Shown here one piece after another: positions 14,608-18,313 of a stretch of DNA of 18,313 bases. The notes beneath the pieces were generated by a model, which ran no database searches, was not told the origin of the DNA, and worked only from the letters and a program-made list of their open reading frames with translations. The stretch's first letter is position 1. Each line of letters begins with the position of its first letter. Both the position numbers and the translations under genes were made by a program. Source of the DNA: DATFXM01 sp035315885 (lineage in GTDB: Bacteria > Acidobacteriota > Blastocatellia > UBA7656). The DNA lies in NCBI GenBank assembly GCA_035315885.1, contig DATFXM010000011.1, forward strand, positions 1-18,313. The letters are read 5' to 3'.

Positions 14608-16158
14608 TCATTTCGGGCTCCGGCGGAGCGCCGACCACTTGGCCTGTGATGCGAGATAGTGGTGGATCTCTTTGATTGCGCCCGATCCTTCACCGACCGA
14701 TGACGCAACGCGCTTCATCGAGCGTGACCGCAAGTCCCCGACTGCGAAAACGCCTGGAACACTCGTTTCGAAGGGGCGCGGAGAACGAGGCAGCAGCCAG
14801 TCATCGAGGCGCCCGTCGTGGCTCAGGTCGGATCCGGTAACGACGAATCCGTGTGCATCACGGGCGACCTCGACTGGCAGCCATTCGGTGAGCGGCCTTG
14901 CACCGATGAGGACGAAAAGGGCGTCGGCACCGACGACGACGGAACCTCCCGTCGCATCATTAGCCAGGGTGAGCGTCTCGAGGCGGCCCTCACCTGACCC
15001 ATCGACGATTCGCGTCGCGAGCAGCACCTTGACGTTGGCGGCCGACACGATCTCGTCGACGAGGTACTTGGACATGCTCTTCTCAAGGCGGTCGCCCCGT
15101 ACGACAAGGGTTGCCTCCTCGGCCCACTTCGCCAGGTGTAAGACAGCCTGCCCGGCAGAATTCCCAGCTCCGACCAGGTACACGCGTTTGCCTGCGAAAT
15201 ATTTAGCCTCGCCCGGTGAGGCCCCGTAATAGACGCCCATCCCGACGAGGCTCTCGAGCGCGGAAATCTCCAGGCGGTTGTAGCTGACGCCGGTCGCGAG
15301 GATGACGGTACGCGAACTGATCTCACGGCCGCCCGCGGTCGTGAGTATGTGGGTGTCATCGCCGCACCGGAGACCCGTCACCTCCTGGCCGATCAGGAAC
15401 CGCGTGCCGAATACCCACGCTTGCTCGTACGCCTGTCTCGCCAGCTCCGCTCCACCGATGCCACGGGCGAATCCCAGGTAGTTCCGGATCATCGAGCTCG
15501 ATCCGGCTTGGCCACCGATCGCCGCGCGCTCGATCACGATCGTCTCGAGGCCTTCGGACGAGCCGTACACCGCCGCGGCCAAGCCCGCGGGCCCCGCCCC
15601 GACGATGGCGACGTCGAACCGGCCGGATTCGTTTCGTGGAGTTGGCTGGCCGAGGTCAGGCTGGTCACGGACGGTCACCTCGTATGCCGAACCCTCCTCC
15701 GAAGTCGTCCACTCGTAGAGGAAGCTGCTAATTGAACGATGAAAGACTTCATCGGCGGTCTTCAACGGCTTGGCGAGGTAGTTGTCGATACAACCACTGG
15801 CGATCGACTCACGGATCGCGTCAGCCGTCCGCTCGTGGCCCCAGTCTGCCGGCGAGATGAGGAGCGCCCGCTTGGCCCGCGGATGAAGCGCCCGCGCCAC
15901 GGACAGCAGGTCGGAGCCGTCCATCTCACCCATCCACTGGCTCGCGAGCACCACGGCAACCCTCTGACCATCCGCCCGCAGAGCCTCGAGGGACGTCAGC
16001 GCTTCGCGCGGCGAAGTCGCGACAAGCACGCTATAAGCGTCGCCGTAGCGTCCCTCGATCTCGGCGCTGAGCAGCGCGTGATCAGCATTGTCCTCGGCGA
16101 CGACGACGATCCGGGGCCTTCGGTCACCCTCTCGTAGCGCTTCCTCCATAGTTCTCAT
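14608..16158 (-). CDS. Degenerate response-regulator receiver fused to thioredoxin-reductase-like FAD oxidoreductase
   Basis: The 516-residue product has two parts. Residues 15-150 form a CheY-like fold: acidic pair Glu22-Asp23, MGEMDG 76-81, Ser102, and Lys130 before Pro131. The phospho-acceptor aspartate expected at about 73 is serine (VVLASQWMGEMDG), so it is a pseudo-receiver. Residues 180-505 form a pyridine-nucleotide flavoprotein: FAD loop VGAGPAGLAAA 186-196, IGGQAGSSSMIRNYLGF, NADPH loop VGAGNSAG 329-336, ATG 288-290, and VFAVGDLRSRS 470-480. Where thioredoxin reductases carry CxxC, this protein has YYGASPGE (310-317), so it does not reduce thioredoxin in the usual way. Fusions of this type are known in Actinobacteria and Acidobacteriota. 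By eye the gene is more GC-rich than its neighbours, which may indicate transfer. GGGTGG upstream of the start is only a fair ribosome binding site; ATG at residue 4 is an alternative. Confidence 0.93.
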   Translation of the reverse strand: MRTMEEALREGDRRPRIVVVAEDNADHALLSAEIEGRYGDAYSVLVATSPREALTSLEALRADGQRVAVVLASQWMGEMDGSDLLSVARALHPRAKRALLISPADWGHERTADAIRESIASGCIDNYLAKPLKTADEVFHRSISSFLYEWTTSEEGSAYEVTVRDQPDLGQPTPRNESGRFDVAIVGAGPAGLAAAVYGSSEGLETIVIERAAIGGQAGSSSMIRNYLGFARGIGGAELARQAYEQAWVFGTRFLIGQEVTGLRCGDDTHILTTAGGREISSRTVILATGVSYNRLEISALESLVGMGVYYGASPGEAKYFAGKRVYLVGAGNSAGQAVLHLAKWAEEATLVVRGDRLEKSMSKYLVDEIVSAANVKVLLATRIVDGSGEGRLETLTLANDATGGSVVVGADALFVLIGARPLTEWLPVEVARDAHGFVVTGSDLSHDGRLDDWLLPRSPRPFETSVPGVFAVGDLRSRSMKRVASSVGEGSGAIKEIHHYLASQAKWSALRRSPK

Positions 16159-16462
16159 CTCACGCCACCCATCACAGGTCGGCTCGTCCCAGGATCCTGT
16201 GGGCGTCTAACAGTGGTTATGTCTCAAACCTTTTATTCATCGGCCCTGTTACCAAATTCCAAGCATAAGCGAACCGCACTTCGTTCTGATATCCGTGTAA
16301 CCAAGCTCCTTTGACAAGAGACGTTCTTCGTACAAGAGATATCAGATCAGAAACGGTATCATACCCACGACCGCGAGAGCCAAGTACGAAGCAAGAGCTA
16401 GAGGTATTCCAGGGAGCTGCAGTAGCCCACTGGCATTCATCGGGGCCGCTCGATGTCGGTCG
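16159..16462. other. Gap between divergent genes, no clear gene
   Basis: Open in one plus-strand frame from the TAA at 16298 into the DUF5681 gene, but without any ATG, GTG or TTG. A minus-strand frame (16217-16492) is open for 91 codons and ends VRFAYAWNLVTGPMNKRFET; it antisenses the DUF5681 N-terminus, has no ribosome binding site and matches nothing I know. Promoters for the divergent genes should be here. Confidence 0.4.
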
Positions 16463-16468
16463 AGTAGA

Positions 16469-16834
16469 AAGACTCAGTTCAAACCGGGTCAATCAGGGAA
16501 TCCAGAGGGCAGACCTAAGACTAGTCTGACTGCCGACCTACGGAAGGTGCTCAACACGGTAGCGCCAGACGATCCGCAGGGGCGCACTTACAATGAACTA
16601 ATTGCGCAGCAGATTTGCGAAAGGGCGGCCAAGGGCGACGTGCGGGCGGCAACGTTGGTGTGGGAGCGATTAGAAGGGAAAGCCACCCAGCCGATCGAAG
16701 TAAATAGTGAAGCGAAGCGCGAATGGTGGCTGAATTTGGTTGAAGATATATCACGGAAGCACGGAAAGCCGCGCGAGAAGGTTATCCAAGACATAATAAA
16801 CCGCGAGCCCGCCGCAGCAGAGTTGTTGAATTGA
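16469..16834 (+). CDS. DUF5681-domain protein, start codon missing or frameshifted
   Basis: In-frame sequence from 16469 reads KTQFKPGQSGNPEGRPK, the glycine/proline-rich signature that opens DUF5681 proteins, then TSLTADLRKVLNT, YNELIAQQICERAAKGDVRA and a C-terminal EDISRKHGKPREKVIQDI. The homology starts before any usable start: the first in-frame GTG is 16547, which would remove the signature. ATG 16453 lies in another frame, where MSVE is followed by a stop; deleting one T at about 16465 would give MSVERKTQFKPG. So either an indel has damaged the start or an unusual codon is used. DUF5681 genes are often near phage or mobile-element genes, role unknown. The stop overlaps the next gene's ATG by one base. 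Confidence 0.72.
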   Translation, partial: KTQFKPGQSGNPEGRPKTSLTADLRKVLNTVAPDDPQGRTYNELIAQQICERAAKGDVRAATLVWERLEGKATQPIEVNSEAKREWWLNLVEDISRKHGKPREKVIQDIINREPAAAELLN

Positions 16835-17238
16835 TGATGAAAAGTGACTATGAAATGGAGCTGGACTATCAGGTTGAGTTGATGCGTGCGACTGTGCTTC
16901 GCTCGCGAGCTGATGAGCTTGCGGAGGAACTCTTTAAGTTCGGCGAATTGACCTCAGCGGGCAAACTAACCGGTAACGATCGCGACCTTAGGATTGCCGC
17001 TCTGCATAAGCTGGTGGAAGAGATCAAGAATGACCAGGCGCAATTGGAGAAATTCAGATGGGCATACCTTTATAGGGTTGCCAGGAAGCAAATTGAGGGA
17101 GGACGTCGTCAGGATACAGATGCTGTCACTAAACTATGCAAGGAGAACTTTAAGGTCCTGCTGAAGTACCTAGGGTGTACTTATACGCAGTTGAAAAATT
17201 ACGTTGAGCAGCTCAGGACAAAGAGCACACGACTTTGA
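16834..17238 (+). CDS. Hypothetical protein, co-translated with the DUF5681 gene
   Basis: ATG 16834 overlaps the preceding TGA by one base (TGATG), and a second ATG follows directly, so translation is probably coupled. The 134-residue product is highly charged and mostly helical: YEMELDYQVELMRATVLRSR at the N-terminus, VEEIKNDQAQLEKFRWAYLY in the middle, and KENFKVLLKYLGCTYTQLKN near the end. There is no signal peptide and no domain I recognise. The pairing suggests both proteins act in one process, perhaps of mobile-element origin; this is inference from neighbourhood only. Confidence 0.7.
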   Translation: MMKSDYEMELDYQVELMRATVLRSRADELAEELFKFGELTSAGKLTGNDRDLRIAALHKLVEEIKNDQAQLEKFRWAYLYRVARKQIEGGRRQDTDAVTKLCKENFKVLLKYLGCTYTQLKNYVEQLRTKSTRL

Positions 17239-17264
17239 CTGACCAAAACAGTGTAGCCGATATT
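17235..17264 (+). promoter_or_regulatory. Possible promoter of the Mth938-like gene
   Basis: TTGACT at 17235-17240 and GATATT at 17259-17264 lie 18 bases apart. The -35 matches the consensus at five of six positions and the -10 at four. It begins within the last codons of the upstream gene, about 80 bases before the next start. Confidence 0.25.
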
Positions 17265-17343
17265 AGTGTTGGGCCGAATGTAGTGTGGAGATGCAATCAG
17301 AAGCGCCGGTTGCAAACCAATAGCGCTTCACGGGAGCAACATC

Positions 17344-17697
17344 ATGAAAGCTAATCTTATGTGTTTTGGCGAGATCGAGATTGAGGGACAGCGTTACGAG
17401 CATGATGTCGTAATTGAAGCTGGACGCGTATCCAAACGCAATAAGAAGCCCTCGAAATCTTTGCGCGACCGCTATGGGCATACGCGGCTCTCAGCCCAAG
17501 AACGAATCCCATGGGGCGGCAACCGTTTGATAATTGGAACGGGCGTCTACGGAAACCTGCCCGTCACACCGGAGGTCAATGAGGAAGCGGAGCAGCGCAA
17601 TATTGAACTCACCGTTTTGCCGACGAGAGAAGCCTGTCGCCTGCTGGAAGATCTAAAAAGCAAAGACACGTATGCAGTTTTGCACTGCACCTGCTGA
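17344..17697 (+). CDS. Mth938-like domain protein (DUF498 family)
   Basis: ATG 17344 follows GGGAG at suitable spacing. The 117-residue product matches small Mth938-domain proteins along its whole length: IEIEGQRYEHDVVIEAGRV, RNKKPSKSLRDRYGHTRLS, then IPWGGNRLIIGTGVYGNLPV, a helix with EEAEQRNIELTVLPTREAC, and an ending close to DTYAVLHCTC. The fold is a small alpha/beta domain also found in mitochondrial NDUFAF3; the bacterial role is unknown. It stands 105 bases after the DUF5681 pair on the same strand with a possible promoter of its own. A scrap of a second copy follows immediately. Confidence 0.88.
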   Translation: MKANLMCFGEIEIEGQRYEHDVVIEAGRVSKRNKKPSKSLRDRYGHTRLSAQERIPWGGNRLIIGTGVYGNLPVTPEVNEEAEQRNIELTVLPTREACRLLEDLKSKDTYAVLHCTC

Positions 17698-17870
17698 GCG
17701 AAGAGCCGCTGTGGGACTTGGGTGGCAACCGCTTGATCATTGGAACAGGCGTCTTATACGCAGAGTCACCGTTCCGCGGAATCAACGTGCCACGGAATCC
17801 ACGGAACAGGCTCCAACCGGAATTTATTAGCACATCACGCCGATGCGGGGTCGGTCTCACAGCTGCTTGA
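17691..17870 (+). pseudogene. Scrap of a second Mth938-like copy
   Basis: In the next frame the sequence reads LLSEEPLWDLGGNRLIIGTG and continues VLYAESPFRG before a TGA at 17868-17870. The block at 17724-17753 matches 17518-17547 of the intact gene in 27 of 30 bases and encodes the same ten residues GNRLIIGTGV. The two lie 206 bases apart. Outside this block the scrap diverges quickly, and the C-terminal domain is missing, so it is an old partial duplication or the relic of a paralogue. Confidence 0.6.
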
Positions 17871-17942
17871 GGGATACGAACCTGATCGGGCAAAGGCCGA
17901 CGAGCTCGCGTGGCGCGTTCCATCGTAGGGAGTGCTTTGGAT

Positions 17943-17959
17943 GCAAACTGACAGTTTGC
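17943..17959 (-). terminator. Hairpin behind the PD40 gene
   Basis: GCAAACT-GAC-AGTTTGC is a perfect 7-base stem with a 3-base loop, one base after the stop codon of the minus-strand PD40 gene. No T-run follows on that strand, so it may be a weak terminator or only an mRNA 3' stabiliser. Confidence 0.4.
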
Positions 17960-17960
17960 G

Positions 17961-18313
17961 CTACTTCTTCAAATCCGCCGTCCAGTTCAGCACCACGGTC
18001 GTCGGCTGCGCTGTCGACTCTTCGAGATTTGTGGTGACGAGGAAACGCTGGCCATCTTTGGAGACGGCGTACCAATTCCTGGGGCCTGGGAGGTTGCCGG
18101 GGACGCGCAGGTCGAACAGCGCTTTGGGGACGGCTGGCTCAAAGCTCGCACCGTCCGCGATCACATCCACCGCCATCAGCTTCTTGTCCGCCGAGATGTA
18201 GAACAACTCCTTCCCGTCGCGCCGCCACCTGGGTTGCGCCCCGCCGTTCGTGGAGACCGGCCACTTCCCGCCCCGGTCGGGAAAGCTCCGCACATAGACC
18301 TCCCACCTCCCCG
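17961..18313 (-). CDS. C-terminal end of a PD40/TolB-like propeller protein (probably a Ser/Thr kinase), 5' part outside window
   Basis: Open from the window edge to the TAG at 17963-17961. It reads RWEVYVRSFPDRGGKWPVS, TNGGAQPRWRRDGKELFYIS, then NWYAVSKDGQRFLVTTN and a hydrophobic last strand TTVVLNWTADLKK. The same blocks in the same order end the complete kinase-propeller protein in this window (VYVQAFPGPGPKTQVS, DPVWKRTGGELFYRNG, NYDVSADGQRFLMV). The frame continues past the internal GTG at 18293, so this is not a complete small gene. The missing part may carry a kinase domain or a winged-helix activator domain, the usual partners of this tail. Confidence 0.85.
   Translation of the reverse strand, partial: GRWEVYVRSFPDRGGKWPVSTNGGAQPRWRRDGKELFYISADKKLMAVDVIADGASFEPAVPKALFDLRVPGNLPGPRNWYAVSKDGQRFLVTTNLEESTAQPTTVVLNWTADLKK

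Noticed and set aside
16217..16492. 91-codon minus-strand frame with a plausible C-terminus
   Set aside because: It overlaps the clear DUF5681 signature on the other strand, has no ribosome binding site and no known homologue motif.
17740..17928. Plus frame ending LLEGYEPDRAKADELAW
   Set aside because: The end looks protein-like and antitoxin-sized, but the first half overlaps the Mth938 scrap in another phase, and no start signal or family was recognised.

Overview
The window looks like accessory chromosome of a soil-type bacterium, most likely an Acidobacteriota member. This is inference from style: a Ser/Thr kinase fused to a PD40/TolB-like propeller with the tail of a second one at the edge, a large secreted S9 peptidase, a YncE-like propeller, an exported sugar-isomerase-like protein and wide gaps holding decayed genes. 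No rRNA or tRNA gene and no CRISPR array was seen.

Layout. 1-729 (-) is the 5' part of a TIM-barrel sugar phosphate isomerase/epimerase with a twin-arginine-like leader. 730-2940 is a gene graveyard: the tail of an alpha/beta hydrolase, a chain of small minus-strand frames ending in a TIR-domain scrap, an array of TTGGGTCAC words, and a tyrosine recombinase broken in several frames. 2941-5677 (-) holds a pilin-like exported protein with an EF-hand loop, split from a FIMAH-like C-terminal segment by an apparent single-base frameshift, and upstream of it a secreted glycine-rich surface protein. 6588-9332 (-) is the kinase-propeller protein. 9888-10901 (-) is an exported YncE-like propeller, divergent from 11408-14392 (+), an exported S9 prolyl oligopeptidase-like enzyme. 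14429-16158 (-) is a two-gene unit: a degenerate receiver domain fused to a thioredoxin-reductase-like flavoprotein, then a 49-residue DUF1059 protein. 16469-17238 (+) is a DUF5681 gene without a normal start codon, overlapped by an unknown gene. 17344-17697 (+) is an Mth938-like protein followed by the scrap of a second copy. 17961-18313 (-) is the C-terminal end of another PD40 protein.

Most intact genes encode exported or membrane proteins built on beta-propellers, proteolysis and signalling, and they look like independent units. The only convincing operons are flavoprotein-DUF1059 and DUF5681-unknown. The best leads are the repairable pilin/EF-hand/FIMAH gene, the recombinase-TIR graveyard, the partial duplication of the Mth938-like gene, and the receiver-flavoprotein that lacks both its phospho-acceptor and the redox CxxC.
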